Below are positions 23,531-39,402 of a DNA stretch of 64,000 bases, in pieces; the first letter of the stretch is position 1; every line of letters starts with the position of its first letter. The stretch comes from Argentina anserina (taxonomy: Eukaryota; Streptophyta; Magnoliopsida; Rosales; Rosaceae). Below the pieces are notes generated by a model. The model ran no database searches. It saw only the letters and a program-made list of their open reading frames with translations, and was not told the origin of the DNA. A program made the translations under genes and the position numbers. The stretch covers positions 19,480,395 through 19,544,394 of the forward strand of contig NC_065878.1 in the NCBI RefSeq assembly GCF_933775445.1, in the 5' to 3' direction.

Positions 23531-25341
23531 GTTCTTACTTCAAAGTCTGATCAAGGAATGGAAATGGAAAAGAGGGAGATATCAAGTAATGAACCAACTT
23601 TCTATAGAAATGGCGTGCTCTCTCTGCACCGTTAACTGCACTTCTTATAGCACAGCATCTATTCCGACCCCAATGCTGTCAAGGTTAAATTAATATTTTC
23701 GACCTTGATTTGTTTTAGGGTTAAGCGCCGTGATGCAATTAATCAATGAAACGATTCAGAGAACCCATGCTCCTGTGTTATATGAATTTTATCTTTGTCT
23801 TGTAGGAGCCATTTTGGCTCGGGAGTTTCACACCAGTTGGATCCTATCACCGACTAGTCAAGAATTACTTCATCGAAGAAAGAATTTAGTCAATAATTAG
23901 CAACGGTAAGTTGTGATTAACAAATAAGCAGGTGCACTTAAAAGTACGTAATTTTTGTGTGAATGAAACTAGTTTTGTGCTTATAAAAAGCTTAAATCTA
24001 CTTTCATAAGCACATGTATGCATCTGGTGAGGGACCGATCATTATGTTGCTAAGTTTGCTCTTAGTGCAATTTCTTGTATCAAGGATAGGCCGGAATGGC
24101 TTATGGGAATCGATTAATAACGATTCTCATGTTTGTAGCATTTCCTACATATGTTCGATCAAATAAAATACTTTCATAAGCTAAAGCTAATCTCATCCAA
24201 AGTACCAACATTAGAATAGATTTAGAGCACCTACATACACTACAACAACATGAATAGAATAGAAGTCGAATTACAAGAATGTTGTAAGAAAAAGAATCTA
24301 CTAATATCAATCAAGGACACATCACTAAATAGCTGCGGTTGGTGCCAAAACACTTCAGTACATATATACTCACTCCGTTCATTTTGTCATTCAGCTTTTT
24401 GTTCCTTTAACCATAGTTGAAAGTTTTTTCCAAAAAAAAAAAAAAAAAGGTTCTCAATTGAGATGGGCAATTTGTATCATATTCAAAGGAACTAACTAAT
24501 TGCTTCTCTTGCAAAAGAGCACTGGACTTTCTGCAAAAGATGTAAGCATTCTAAGGAAAGAGCCACAGTTGGCAAATTAAGTAAATAACAACGAGCTGGT
24601 AAACCTTTGGATAGGAAGAACATAGTTCAGTGATACAAATCACCATGCAAGTACTATTGGTCGCGAAATTACCAATAGCAATAAAGAAAAAAGACGAGAA
24701 CAATGCTGTGAAGAAAATATTCTTATATTCGATATCGTGCAGAAGATTACAACTTTCCCTCACAATACCTCTAAACAGATTTGTGTTTCTGTTTCACTCT
24801 CTGTCCTAGAACTCAGCTAAAACATCTCTATGCTTAGAACTCAGCTAACCATCTTTGTATATAGACTTAGACTCCTTAACTAACCTGGAAACTAATTCCC
24901 TAACTAGGTTGGAAATGAAATCAACTAATTCCTATGGAGGATAGGATACACCTGTATCATTCAGACTCTAGCACAGGGGTCTTCCTCTTCTTTGAAGCTG
25001 GAATACAGGACATACTTGCTAATCTAATTTCATAAAATTGCACACAAAGATTTAACCTACAGCCAACCATATGCTATTCATGTTCAAATCATAATTTTGA
25101 TTAGTGGCCAGAAAAATGCAGCAATGGCACGTTTGGCTGGTTGATCATCATGAAATCATGATGTTCCATTATAATGTACAATATGCCAAATGTGTCATTG
25201 CTGTAGTTGAAACCCTAAACTAGAAAAGAAACAAGCCCAACCCCAAAATATTCAGAAGCCCATTAAACAAGAGAGAATTATAAAACACAAACAAAGGATA
25301 CTCTAATCCACAGGAAACAGTGTATACAGTCTTCACAGGGC
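23531..25341. other. Intergenic region between NLR fragment and NEDD1
   Basis: AT-rich, with an A-run near 24432-24450. No gene is recognised. The short frames at 24101-24310 and 24551-24763 are not convincing. Confidence 0.5.
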
Positions 25342-27234
25342 TCAAAGAAGTTGCCGGAGTTGCTGGTTTTCTTTCCGCAGAGATTTAACTTCTTCCATTA
25401 GCTCAGCTTGGTTCGCCAGAATTTTACTCATTACCATTGACATATCCGTCTGTAAATTATTCCAGAAAATGAATGAGGAAAAAACGGAAAACAAGAAGGG
25501 GAAAGCCAAAGCAACAGCAGATGAATACCTCTTGCATGTGGAATTGTCGTAAAATTTCTATATGAAGGTTCCTCATATCTTCATGTACTGATTTCTGAAA
25601 GGAATCAAGAGTCTCTTCTAGAGTACGTTGGAAAATTTGAAATGTAAAGGAATTGCCCTGCTGCGCATCTTGTTGAGGAACCTTCTGCAGTTGTGAGGTT
25701 CCTCCCTGTAGAAGTATTATCATTCAGTGTAATAAATAATCTAAAATGGCAGAACAAAGCCAACATATTAGAACTTCTTAGTGGCTCCTCGTAGTGAATC
25801 CCATCACTGTTCTTTCTCTTTCTAATGTTCTTATAAAAGCCTATTCGCATGCACAATGAAGCAATAACTTATGTAATAAATCAAAGAAATCTTACGTTCA
25901 TTGCTGGAAGAATCCCCGACTCTGTGCCAGTTGATGTATCTGACTTTGACACAAAGCTAGTTAACAATTCTCTCATTTCAGCTCCCGTTTTCTTTGTTTT
26001 TGGTGAACCCACTGCAAGGGATGTTCGGTCGCTGAAGGAAGATGTAGTGCCTATCCTCTCTGCATAAGTAGAGAACCTCCGATGGAAGGTCAATGATGAT
26101 GTTGGTGAATCAAGGTTAGACTGACCCGCAATTCCTTTGCTACCAGGGGAGATAGGCATGGTACTGGAGTTGATGTGTTCAGGAAATGCCATGGGATTCT
26201 CCTGATTGAAAGACAAATCTTTAATGCGCATATTTGCATAGTTTAAGCTTGTAGAGCTAATACTTGTCTGATTTGTTGACAAGGACGTATCTGGTAAACC
26301 AGATATAAGTGATCCCGTTGTCTGAGCTGACATCCCGAAGCGAGAAGGCATAATGGTTGGCTGAAGCGGGTTGGTATACTTATCAGAAAATCTCTCACCG
26401 CCCCAAGCTTCTGGAGGGGTGATGGATGAGTCTTCACTCTTGGAATGCGGAGCAGGGGTTGATTCTAACCAAGAAAACGAAGATTTGCTGTCATCCTGCA
26501 CCAAGGAATAATGTAACCATCATGTAAGAAACTTATGCGCACAACTTGGAGTAATCAAATTCAAAAGATAAATATTAACATTTGGCATTCATCTGGATTT
26601 ACTGGAGTTGAAGGGATGTGACACCTGTTTTGAAGCTGTGCTAGTCTTCCAATCAGATATTGGATGATCACTTAACACATCCTCTGAAGTGAACCTCCTA
26701 CCGGACGAGGAAAACACTAGTGATGAAAGCTTCTTATCTACACTATCCTTCTTTAATCTGTCATGATCATCCCACACCTTGTCAAGTGAAGTTGTGATAG
26801 GATGAACATCCACAAGAGGGGAAAATACCTCCATATCATCTTTGAAGTTAAAAGTAGATCGAGGAGCATGCAATGTTGGCAATCCACGTGGCCATAAATG
26901 GCCACGATGTGGTGTATCCTCTGCAGTAGAAACATTGAGTGTGGTTGACGCTAATCCACTGCCAGTTGCTGTAACTGAAAATGTATCGGCAGATAGATTT
27001 GAACGGCCTGGATTCCGAGAATTAGATACTGCCATAGATAGAGAAAGGTTGGATGAAGTCGCAGAAGGAAGTGGATCAGGCATAAGGATTGAATCTTCAA
27101 CAGCATCTCCTAACAGTGTTGTCTCTACAGAACAACTACTTTCATTTACGATGACAGGTTTTGACCTTTGCCAGCATAGACTTGTGACAGCCTGAAAAGT
27201 GTAACTGATTAGTACAATCAACTCAAGTAGAAAA

Positions 27235-27313
<79 letters not shown>

Positions 27314-29019
27314 TATTTACCTCTGAACTATTATAAGCACGAAGAACAGTGAAAGGCTCTGGTTTACCACGGACATCATAAAACACAACACGACCACTAC
27401 TTGTTCCAGCTGCCAGTACCCAGCCATCATCTCTAAATGCTAATGCAGAGAAAGGTGCCTCATAGGAGATGCAAGATGAATGTCTTCTAGAACCTGAGTC
27501 GTATGTATACAACTTTTTATCAAGCCCAACACTAGCAAACATCTGTCAAGAAAAAAGGCATTTTGAATATAAGAAAGCATAACCAATATCTTTCCATACA
27601 CTCAGACTACAAAACTTGCTACTTCACAGCAAGTGGTAAAACAACCGTCTATTCTTATAACCGTAATGAATCAAAATATTCCAAGTTATTATTTACGTAT
27701 ACCACCTTGTCATTTGACGGTGAGAAACTGATACCAGCAGTTGGTGCAGAATGCTGCTTCAGCCAAGAAATCTGCAAGTTTGAAAAAAAACAAAAAAAAA
27801 CAGTTACATTTCCAAACACATAACACGAGAATTGAGTAAAGGGCACATTTCAACTAGGAGTCTGACTACATCTAGATTTAATGAGGCAGAATTGAAAAGA
27901 CAATTTAATAAAAAAAATTAATTTACAACTCTTTTCAAAAGACAATATAAGAAGGAGAAGCAGAAGAAGAAGCCCATTTCACAAATATGTATAGGGAGTT
28001 CACTAACACACAGAGATGTTCAGTAACCAAGTGCAAACCTTTGGGCTACGACCGGTTGTGTCCCACAGATGCACAGAGCCATCATCACCTGCAGTCACCA
28101 AAAGGTGTCGGCTAATCCGGGAATAATCAAGCACTCTTAGTACCTGGTCTTGAAAGCCAGCAAACAAACAATTAGCATGCAATCCATAGTCTCAAAACCA
28201 CAAACACCACACACGCACAGCCAAAAATATCCGCCAGACACAACCAGAAAACAACCTGCTTATTAGGGTCCTTGAATTCAGTTGTTCTCGTACCGGATGC
28301 CAGGTTGTGGACTATAAGATCCCCGCCAAGACTAATGGAAGCCAAGTGCTCATCCTTGCAATTGTACGCTGCGCCAGTGATCGTACTCGAGTGTCCCCTC
28401 AGCCATTTGATACATCTCTTCCTCTGCAAATCCCATATCCTCACAACCTGACCGCTCCCACCAGAACATATATACCTCGAAACCTTGTTGCTGAAGCTCA
28501 GCGCCGATATAGTCTCCTGCATAAAACATTTCAATCAGCATATATATCACACCATATCTACTTCAATTCTGCAACGAAATTACCTCAATGTTGTCGCCGC
28601 TGTCGGTTCCAGCCACCGGAATAGTTCCCAAGCTCTGCCCGTTCTTATGCCACAGCGATATCTTCTTATCGTCTCCGGCGCTCACCACAACCAAATCTGC
28701 AAAATCACAATCCACATTCTCAATAATTTCACCTAAAAACTAATCATCTATAAAGCAGTTTCGAAATTCCAAACTAAACGCAGCGAAATCTATAACCGTA
28801 TTCGGAGTTCATCAAAATCAGAATAACAACTCAGAGAGAGAGAGAGAGCGTGAGTGACTAACTGGTGTGGTTCCACTTGACGGAGTTGACGTGGCAGCCG
28901 GGAGAAGGAATGTAGCTGGAGACGCATGGATCGCCGGACTTGACGGAGACGTCGAAGAGCTTCACGGTGTCGCCGCCGCTCGCGGCGAGTAAAGTAACCG
29001 ACGGATCGACTATGTTCAT
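25342..29019 (-). CDS. NEDD1: NEDD1 / GCP-WD, WD40 microtubule-nucleation protein (791 aa)
   Basis: NEDD1 recruits the gamma-tubulin ring complex to spindle, phragmoplast and cortical sites. Exons: 29019-28863, 28696-28584, 28516-28256, 28143-28039, 27771-27706, 27542-27321, 27191-26625, 26495-25896, 25705-25529, 25449-25342, 2376 nt in frame. About the first 290 residues are WD40 repeats: for example [72 protein letters not shown] and [21 protein letters not shown] long serine-rich disordered middle follows, encoded mainly by exons 7 and 8. The C-terminus ([20 protein letters not shown], then [16 protein letters not shown]) is the conserved region that binds gamma-tubulin complexes. Length matches the plant family. 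A truncated duplicate of exons 7-10 lies about 3 kb downstream. Confidence 0.94.
27237..27310. repeat. (AT)n-(AG)n compound microsatellite in NEDD1 intron 6
   Basis: About 23 AT units followed by about 14 AG units, on the plus strand. It ends roughly 10 bp from the exon 6 donor site at 27320/27321. Expected to vary in length between plants. Confidence 0.93.
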
Positions 29020-30239
29020 AGCCGCTCCGATTCGGATTCTCGTTACTTTAATAGGAAGGTATCCGGCTCCGATTGGCCGGGAAATTCAGTGGCTACAGAG
29101 TTGTGGGGAATTTGAGAGTGGAGATGAAAGAGAATTGAATTGCGAAATGAAAAGGAAGGGTTTTGGTTTCTAAAAAGTTTGTATTTGAATTTTGGGTTTT
29201 CTCTAGAAATACCAAACCCTACGAGGGCTAAAATTTTAAAATGCGTCCAAGCCATATTTCACAAAATCAAGAACTAGAGCTTTGTGGGAAAGGTTTTCAA
29301 AAAAAAAAGAAAGAGCTTTGTGTGAAATTGTAACTTTGGCACATGAAAAACACTTGTGACTAGTAGTAGCATCTGAGTTGCTCACCATGGCAAAAAAAAA
29401 CGTCAGCATTCAAAGAAAATAGTCTATCGCAAAGCAATAGAAGAATATTAGGATGTCTCGGTATTTAGTCCGGTAACTATGAAAATAGTCGGTCAATTAT
29501 TCCGATTCCGTAATCGCTTGTGATAAATTCCGACATTCCATGAATGGTGGGCACAAAAATTAATTCAAGTCATATCTATACACAATCATGTTCACATGAT
29601 CAGTAGGTGACCGTGAAATTCATATTCAACCACCATTAAATAAAAATCCAAAAATGAGGAGAATTTTTTTAAAATTGAGTTATTTTATTTTCTACCCTTA
29701 GATTTACATCTAATTGTGATTTGAGCATGAATTTTACAGTCAGATATCTGATCGTGTGCATCTATGCATTCGATTTGCAAATATCTCCTATTAATGATGA
29801 CCGGAAAGGCGAGAGAACAATACAAAGAAGAGAAGAAATTAAAGACTTCCAAAATTTCATAAGCACGGTTAGGACTTGGCATCAAAATTGACACGACACA
29901 GGGAATAAACAGGCTAACAGATACGATGTTCTCTCTCAAATGCCTTATAGAAGCTAGTAACATAATGCAGAGACCACAATATTTAGATGCAACATTGATA
30001 ACAGTTGACCACTTTTTGTAATCAAAATAAGCCTAAGGCACGAATACAGAGAGTTAAATTCAATCAATAAGTTAAAGCTAGTAGTCTGAGAAAACCGGAG
30101 ACTTGAAATGATGCCGTTTATGTTGGCCTCAACGGAAAGCACAACAATGAGTTTCCAGACCAAATATATGTACACAAATATTGCAGAATAAGCATTTCAG
30201 AGAAAAGTGAACGAGGAAATATTGGAATTCTTCTGCCCC
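29020..30239. other. Upstream region of NEDD1 and spacer to the phosphatase gene
   Basis: The first few hundred bases are the probable NEDD1 promoter. The rest is AT-rich with no gene I can support. Confidence 0.5.
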
Positions 30240-31644
30240 TCACGGATCCACACTATTTGCTCCAGCATCCAAAATCTATTTGCCCCTTCCCATCATTGGG
30301 GACCAGGAGTTAGCAACCTTGATTGTCCGCCAATTTGCCCAAGAAAAAATGAGAAAGAAAATAGCCTGCAAAAGATAAACAGATAAATAGCATGCAGAAC
30401 TTCTATAATGTAGCACAAAAAGACGACTATGCGACATGAAGACATTTGGCATAGTGAATTACTGACTAAAGTTGGTAAGGGTTTGACACAAATTGGGTGC
30501 ATACACCAGAAATACAATGATCTTTCCATAAGATGGCTTTGAAGAAACAGTTCTACACTTTTGGTATGAGATTGGGCCAATTGGCCATCCACAGGAAAAA
30601 AATAAAAAATCAGGGGGTTTCCGTTACATTTATGAGATAAGCACTGATCCATTGACAGAATTATGAAGCCAATAAACAGCACCGATAAGTAAGACATCAA
30701 GTATTCTTGCTGGCTACATCTTGAGTGTAATGAATTTGTCATAGTAGCAACTTTAATTTTCTAACCTTTACCCTTGCCAATTCGTTAAGGATATCTTTTT
30801 AAATTACGAGCACGAAAGAAAGATAGCTGGCAAGATAAAGTTACATCACTAACTTCTTATATTCGAAATTAAAAACGGGAAGAAATATGTTCAGGCCAAA
30901 ATAACCAGCCACTGTAAGGATATAAACAGTGTAGCATGAACTGAGCAGCTACAATGACATTAACATGAGTTCAAAGAATGCCAACTAAACAGTTCCAGAC
31001 ACCAGAAGATCAATCATTTTCTTTCTCTTTCACAGCCTCAACACATCTTTAAACCATTGAAAGCAAAAAAAAAAAACATTTAGTAACTATGTCTCTAAAA
31101 AATTGGCTGAAGTGGATTAAAATGAACCCTCAATGGCTCAATATTGTGATATACGAACTGAGTAAATGTAATTTTTGAAATTTTCTTTTCAGAGTTCATT
31201 GTAGAAAAATTACATATATATCTCAGAAATTGTTTTTTGACCATAAGTTAACTAAAATGATGTATCAAAGGCACAACAAGAAAATGATGAAAAATACACT
31301 AAAATTGTACTGGACAGTATAAAAGATCAACTGAACTTTATATAAAGACCAACTCCACAACCTTCTTTAAAAAATACAAAGAATCACAAAAGAAAATACT
31401 ATAATAACATAGATATATGCAGTTAGGCATACACATGCATTTTTCCAAATGTACGAAATGAAAAGAGCTACAAAATAATAGGCAGCATAACACAGACACA
31501 AAACTTTTGAACATACAGACAAGACTTGTAAACCCATGGGCTTCAACATGAGAAACACATGAACATGATGAATGCAATAGGGAACAGATTTGCGACAACA
31601 ATAAGCTGACCTGGATCAAGACTGGAGCAGTGATATTGCAATCA
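30240..31644 (-). other. Probable 3' untranslated region of the PP1 gene, with an intron
   Basis: Downstream of the PP1 stop codon, a good donor (CCAG/GTCAGC, at 31610/31609) and a good acceptor (TTTTGCAG/GCTAT, near 30366) would remove an intron of about 1.24 kb from the 3' UTR. The spliced 3' exon would cover about 30240-30365. This is inferred from splice consensus only. Confidence 0.4.
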
Positions 31645-33378
<1,734 letters not shown>

Positions 33379-34350
33379 TGGATTCCGATTCTCAGATCCC
33401 TTACCTCGCCGGACGGCTCCGATTGAAAGGAAGAAACCCTAGAAAACCAGAGAGGGAGGAGAGAGAAGAAGAAGAAGAGTCTGACGGAATTGGGTTTTTT
33501 TTTTTGGGACTACATGAGCTGTTTTGTGGAGGCTCTCTTCGCTTTTGGGCTTTGAGGCTTTTTTTGGTGTTTGGTGGGGTTTATATTTCCCATTTTATAT
33601 TTTTGTTTTTTGTTACACTATTTTATATTTATTTGTGCTATGTTTTTTTAATTTTGGGAAATTTAAAATACGAATTTGAAAAATGAAAGGGTGTTTTTGT
33701 TTGGATGGAGGAAACTAGGAAAGGGTCAAGACAGCTGCTACTTCTATGTGACGGAGGTGCCTATAAATGCTGGAAAATAATGGGGTCAATGAAACGGCGA
33801 TGTTGGGGTGATTTAGGGTTGTCCGATCAGGCTAAGAGAGGAGTGTGCCAACTGCCGAGGTGGAACACAGGTGTGTTGATGATGGCTGAGGCCGTGTTGT
33901 TAGGTTCGGGTCACAATGTCACATAGTCGGGGAGAGATGGGTACTTCCATGCTTAAGGTCATGTTAGTAATAAGAGATCATCGTGCTAGATGAAAGTTAA
34001 GTAATATCATGCAGATAGTATAAATTTTATGAAATTTAAAGAATTAGATCTCGAGAGTTACAAAAAGACGAAGTTGTAGTAGAAGATCATTTATTTATGT
34101 GCATTGATGTTCATTCATTCGATGCTATCTAAATCTCGATTACTATGAAGTACTGCAAAAGTACAAAATGAAAATTCTATTGAAACATACATTTTCGATG
34201 TCTTGCGTACCATCATTCGAACAACGAAATTCTTGCCTTCCTATCGAAAAAAAAAACGAAATTCTTGCCTAAATAAGGAGGAGACCCTTAATAGTTTTGT
34301 GTGTTACACGATGTACTAGTGAGGAACACTGAAGACGAAGGAGGCATATA
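33379..34350. other. Upstream region of the PP1 gene
   Basis: The purine-rich leader from 33379 to about 33490 is probably the PP1 5' UTR and promoter. No gene is recognised in the rest. Confidence 0.5.
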
Positions 34351-37052
34351 TCAATCTCTTATGCATGGCTGCCGGAAACAGTTTGCGCCGAATGAGAAGC
34401 AGTTGCTGCATCGCCTTCCAGATTGGTACTTACTTCTGTGATTTCTGCAGGAATGTTCACCTTCACAAATTCCCAATCCTTCCTTATCGTCATTGCATTC
34501 TTGAAGCTGCTCTAGTGCTTTTGCCACATCATCCATGTTTGGCCTTCGGTTGGTATCTATTGATAAACATTGAGCTACAAGCTTAGCTGCTCTAATAGCT
34601 CCACCTCTGCAGTACTGGCCTTCAATACGATCATCAATAATTTTGACAACTTTTCTTCTGGTAAGATAAGGCTTGGCCCATTGCACTAACTTGCGTTCTT
34701 CCATTGGCTTCTTATTGTCGAGAGCTTCTCTACCGGATATCATTTCGAGCAGAACAATCCCAAAACTGTACACGTCGCTTTTTGGAGTCAAGTGGCAAAA
34801 GTCATCTTCAAAGGAAAAGGAAATGAACCAATGTTAGATGAGACTATATGTATGATCATGCCAATTGGAAACTGCAATAGTGAAGGTGGTGTAAATGGAG
34901 GCAGAGTTAAAAAGACTTTGATTTAGAGTGGCTGCAGGAGATTTGATGGTGAATAGAAATGGAGATGAGACAGAAAAATACTTGGGAATAAATCAAGTCC
35001 TAAGTGAAGATAGGAGTTAGATATCAGTAGCAGTTACATTATGCACTTATGCCTACAGTTATTTGCAAGGTAAAAGTGAGTTTGTGACTTTGTGATGAGA
35101 AAAAAGATACCATTTTCATCATCATCGCTGCTTTCAAATCTACTCATATTCTCCTCTCTGTGTGTCCATAAGATACTCAGGAGCTGCATAAGATGAATCC
35201 AGAGAGCAGTCGGTGCCGTGGCATCTGAGCCTTCTATAACCTTCAAGCTCATCATCCTTTACCAAACTATAACCACAGAGTTTTGCTTCATAGTTCTATT
35301 ATTAATTTTTGCAATGCAAATATCTCATGTCAGTAAATCTAAAACTCTCTACTAAAAGCTGTAAAGTATGACAGCTTAGATGTTTCACATACTGAATCAA
35401 GAAGAATATTAGAAGGTTTGAAGTCCCCGTATATCATGCTTGCTTTGTCACTGTGAAGAAATGCTAGACCCTTAGCAGCACTAAGCGCAATCTTCATGCG
35501 AAGGTTCCATGAAAGCGGTTGTGACGTGAATCCCCTATTCCAACAACATTGAAGTCCCTAAAGTTAATATATTTCATACAGAAAACCAAAAGGTCCTTAT
35601 AATTATGGTTATAGAAGTACAGACTATAGAAGTATAGAGTGAGGCAGTTTTTAACTCACTTGTATGTAGATGTACTCCCAAGCTGCCTCGACGCATAAAT
35701 TCGTACACCAAGAGTCCTATATTTTTCTCTAAACAGTAACCAATCACTTTTACAAGATTTGGATGAATAAGCTGTCCGAGGAAGTTGAATTTTGTCTGCA
35801 TAGATCAGGAGGTCCCAAGAAGTCAATTAAAAACTTTATGAAATTAAAATGACACATCAAAGGAAGCAACAATCAAATACTGAGAACAATATTTAGGCCT
35901 TTCCCACTATATATACATAATCATCTATCCCTTGAGGAGCACTTTCAGCAAATGAAATTCAGCCTTGTTGTTCTATACTAGACTGAAATGAACACAGTAT
36001 TCTAGGTACAATATGAATAGCTGATCAACAACACATGGGAAACTATATTTGTTCATGAACTGATGAATGGAAGAAGCAATACTCACCAACCATTTCCCGC
36101 GATCCTGCAGCCGGAACGTCTCTTTCTGGTTAGGCATTTTTATGGCAATGGGTATGCCGGTACCAGGCTTGGTGGCTTTGAGTGAATGCTCATCAATACA
36201 CCCCTTGAATACTGTATTAGAACTACCAAAACCCACAGCAGTGGCATAACGGAAGTTCCTAGTGGCCTTTTTCAGTTCGTCATAGCAGAAGATCTTTACG
36301 CTGAAATACTGCAATGTACCACCACCTCCTGTCCCAAGATATAAATATATTTTCTAAAACACAAGCCAACGATAATCAACCAAGATTTAGGCGAACACAT
36401 AAGCGTCTAGACGGGGGAAATGAAGCCTCTAGGCGGTGCTTAGGCAGATGTTAGGCGGCTTGTATCATACTCTTGCTATTCATATTCAATCCTAGACATA
36501 TAATCCCAAAAATATGGTTGTAGAACCTTGCAATCTCACATACCAAACTTTATATTTGATTGCAAATGTTCTTATAAGAATTTCTATTGAATGTAGATTT
36601 CCTATCTCAGTTAGATGCACCAACAAGTAAATTTGAGCAAAAAAATGTACTAAATTTCTGAATCCAGTGTTTCAAACTTTCAAGTTATTCAGCTTTAAGA
36701 GAACAGAAAACTATCTGCTTAAAATGACCTTAATGTTGCTGCATCAATTAGTTCGATCAGCATGAAAGTTCTGTCCTTTTGATTATCAGAAAAATTAGTT
36801 TAACTAATCATATGGAGAGCATGATCAACACCATTCATGCAAATCTATACTAAATTTGGCCAAATCATGCAGTGCATTTGGTTGAAAGTTCTAACCTTTA
36901 TAGCACAGAAAAGCCAACTTCATAAGATAACAGAATATCCACTAATAAGTAACATGATTTTTTTTGGGGGGGGGGCTCTCACCTTCAGTACTAGTACTTT
37001 CTGAGTCACCAACTGGAAGCCCCTTCAGGTTGTTGTGAACTCCACCACTCAT
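34351..37052 (-). pseudogene. Receptor-like cytoplasmic kinase (RLCK VII-like), degenerate pseudokinase or pseudogene
   Basis: Recognisable exons are 37052-36983 (MSGGVHNNLKG), 36328-36087, 35795-35660, 35535-35393, 35295 to about 35140, and about 34805-34351. The family normally phosphorylates immune or developmental targets at the plasma membrane. Here the glycine loop reads GFGSSNTVFKG and the ATP lysine is kept in PIAIKMP. The catalytic loop is [13 protein letters not shown]: Asp present, HRD arginine replaced. The DFG triad is lost (KLCGYSLVKDD where KLSDFGLAK is normal). The late half (LTPKSDVYSFGIVLLEMISG) is well kept. Exon 3 to exon 4 joins out of phase with the only good splice sites. 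After YAAPEYLMDTQ the frame meets TAG at 35142-35140 with no usable donor. The N-terminus has no Gly2-Cys acylation site. Unusual splicing could rescue parts of it. Confidence 0.7.
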
Positions 37053-39402
37053 AGTTTAGCAACTGAAACCAACTCAAATTTAAACCATGAATATATGCAT
37101 TATGCAATTGTACAGAGATAAACCCTTTAAATCAGTCCCGGAGTTTACATCTCTATAAGTTACCATTGCAGAAGCAGGAAAACTTAATCGAGTTACGTAC
37201 CAAGTTACTGCCAAGCTGTTCTTGAAGTATGTTGCAGTAATCTGTAATTCAATGATATAGTAAGCAAGGAACTGAGAAACCAACCAAACAGTTAGGACGA
37301 AATTAATAAAACCCAGCTCTGAATGCACGAGTAGAACTACAGATTGACCAACAGAGTACATAGAACACGTTACACACAGAAATGATCAAATCAAGGGAAA
37401 GGGATGCAGCTACAACAAGAGAGAGATTTAGGAAATGGGGGAGAAAGTAGTAGACATATTTTATCATCCTTTTCAAATTAAGTAAGTACTAGTCGTTGAA
37501 TATCACAGCTAATTCTCCCAAGTGGACATTGACTTCATCAACTAATTCAAAGTGTGTAGTCATTCTTTAATCAAACGTAAGATTAGTGCCTTAGAGGGTT
37601 GCATATTATATATGAAATATTTGACCATTTTGCCTCTTGAAACTAATCTGAAACACAACATCTGTCATCATCCCAAGTTCCACAGCGAAACTTAGGGAAG
37701 ACTAAAGTCAATATATGTCTGCTACATTTGGGGAGTAAAGTTCAATGTGAAATTTGTCACTCAGGTAACAAAATCACCATTATGGTAAATTTGCAGTCAA
37801 GCATTTATCGGTTTCTTACTCGCATAAGTCTAAACTGGACAAATGATGGATCGTCCAAAGCCCGTATATCATCAATTCATCATTGATAAACAAGTCTCAA
37901 ATTTGCAGGAGTGATAGTTATAAGTTGTAAAAAAGTGTCAAAGTTGCAGCAGAAAATAGAGTTGATTACTCGATCATGTTCCTAAATGGATTCCTCTTTG
38001 CATCATGTAGCATACTCTAAATTATCTCACTTAAAAGGGAAAGGCATCTCGATCTGCTTCAAAGTTTTGTATAGAGATCGGTGTCAATGTGCCATCATGT
38101 GGCTTGAGACAGAGGTAATGGCCGGCCTATACTAGAATCTTAATTAGCATCTCTACATCATCAACTGCAAGCTTCTTATTCACAACTCCTCCCAACACAC
38201 AGAAAAAAAGAGGTTATAATAAAATGAACTATCTTAAGCTCAGAATAACTGTATGATACGCCGTAGCATATTTTCTGGCTGCTAATAAAGAAGAAAGCAA
38301 CCTAGTAATAAGCCTTTGAAGGCAGACGGCTGTCTCTATAGCGCACGTCATGATGTACAGCCTACAGGCTTTAGCTTATATTCCCTTATGCAGATTTAGT
38401 CGTCAGATTGAGACATCCAATTGTTAATTTGTAGGCTGATGTTCACTTTGCTTATGGTAAGAGTTTCAACTTTCGGAGATCCATCTACGGTGTAGAACTG
38501 TAGATGATATCACTCCAAAAGGGCATTGACATTAGAAAGCAAATTCCAGATTCCCAGTAGACAGGCAAACTCCATTACAGTAATCGATCGGTTAATGATC
38601 GAATTTACCTTAATTTGGGGCAAACATGTTTGCTAGAATGCGTGTTAAGATATATAGTCATTATAGTGCATGTTAATTGGATACTAAGGAAAAGGCAAAG
38701 AGGTTAAAATTAAGTGTGAGGCAAAATGCTTCAAATAGCTAGATTTGTCTGCAAAATGTGCAAAAGAATCTGAACTTTACATGGAATTTTAAGGGAGTTG
38801 GGGAACCTTAGCCATGTGTTTAAACAGGACACATGAAAGCTTTCTCCTCTAAAAGGAAAAGGTAGCCTTAGGCAATATATCTCAACGCTAATTAAACAAG
38901 TTAAAGAAGTATATGGGTGGCTAACAAATTTAGTCTTTATTAACATACAACATTCTTTAAATCTAGCTAGGAATAATATAGGACAGTTTCCTAATACAAA
39001 ACCAACTTTGGCTCAGGAAACCTGTTGCAGCCAACTACATAAAAAGCATCGATTACTCTGTTGCCTTATCAAAACAGGTACGAATAGTGGAATATAAATT
39101 TTCTGGGTAGAAGAATATCTTGAGATTTATAAATGGTATTGGCCACTCAAGGAAGGAACTTATCAAGCTTAAAAGTAATAGAACATGGTGAATAATCTCA
39201 ACCTCTTTTTTATTTGACAGCAAACTAATAAGTTATATATCATAATTTTTTTAAGGCATGAATAGCTAGTACATACCCCTTCATTGTGACATAGCAACAA
39301 ACAAGAGATCATGAGTCGAAACTCAAAACTAATATGCGGTAGAGAACAATTCTTTAGTAATAAGCTCACAATAAAGAAAGAAAAAATCTGCTTATTTTAC
39401 GA

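Noticed and set aside
30293..30742. 149-codon minus-strand frame downstream of PP1
   Set aside because: It overlaps the probable 3' UTR exon and intron of PP1 and has no recognisable domain.
36390..36470. CTAGGCGG-type motifs resembling the MITE core
   Set aside because: Only short GC-rich motifs are shared; no inverted ends or target duplication could be found in this intron.
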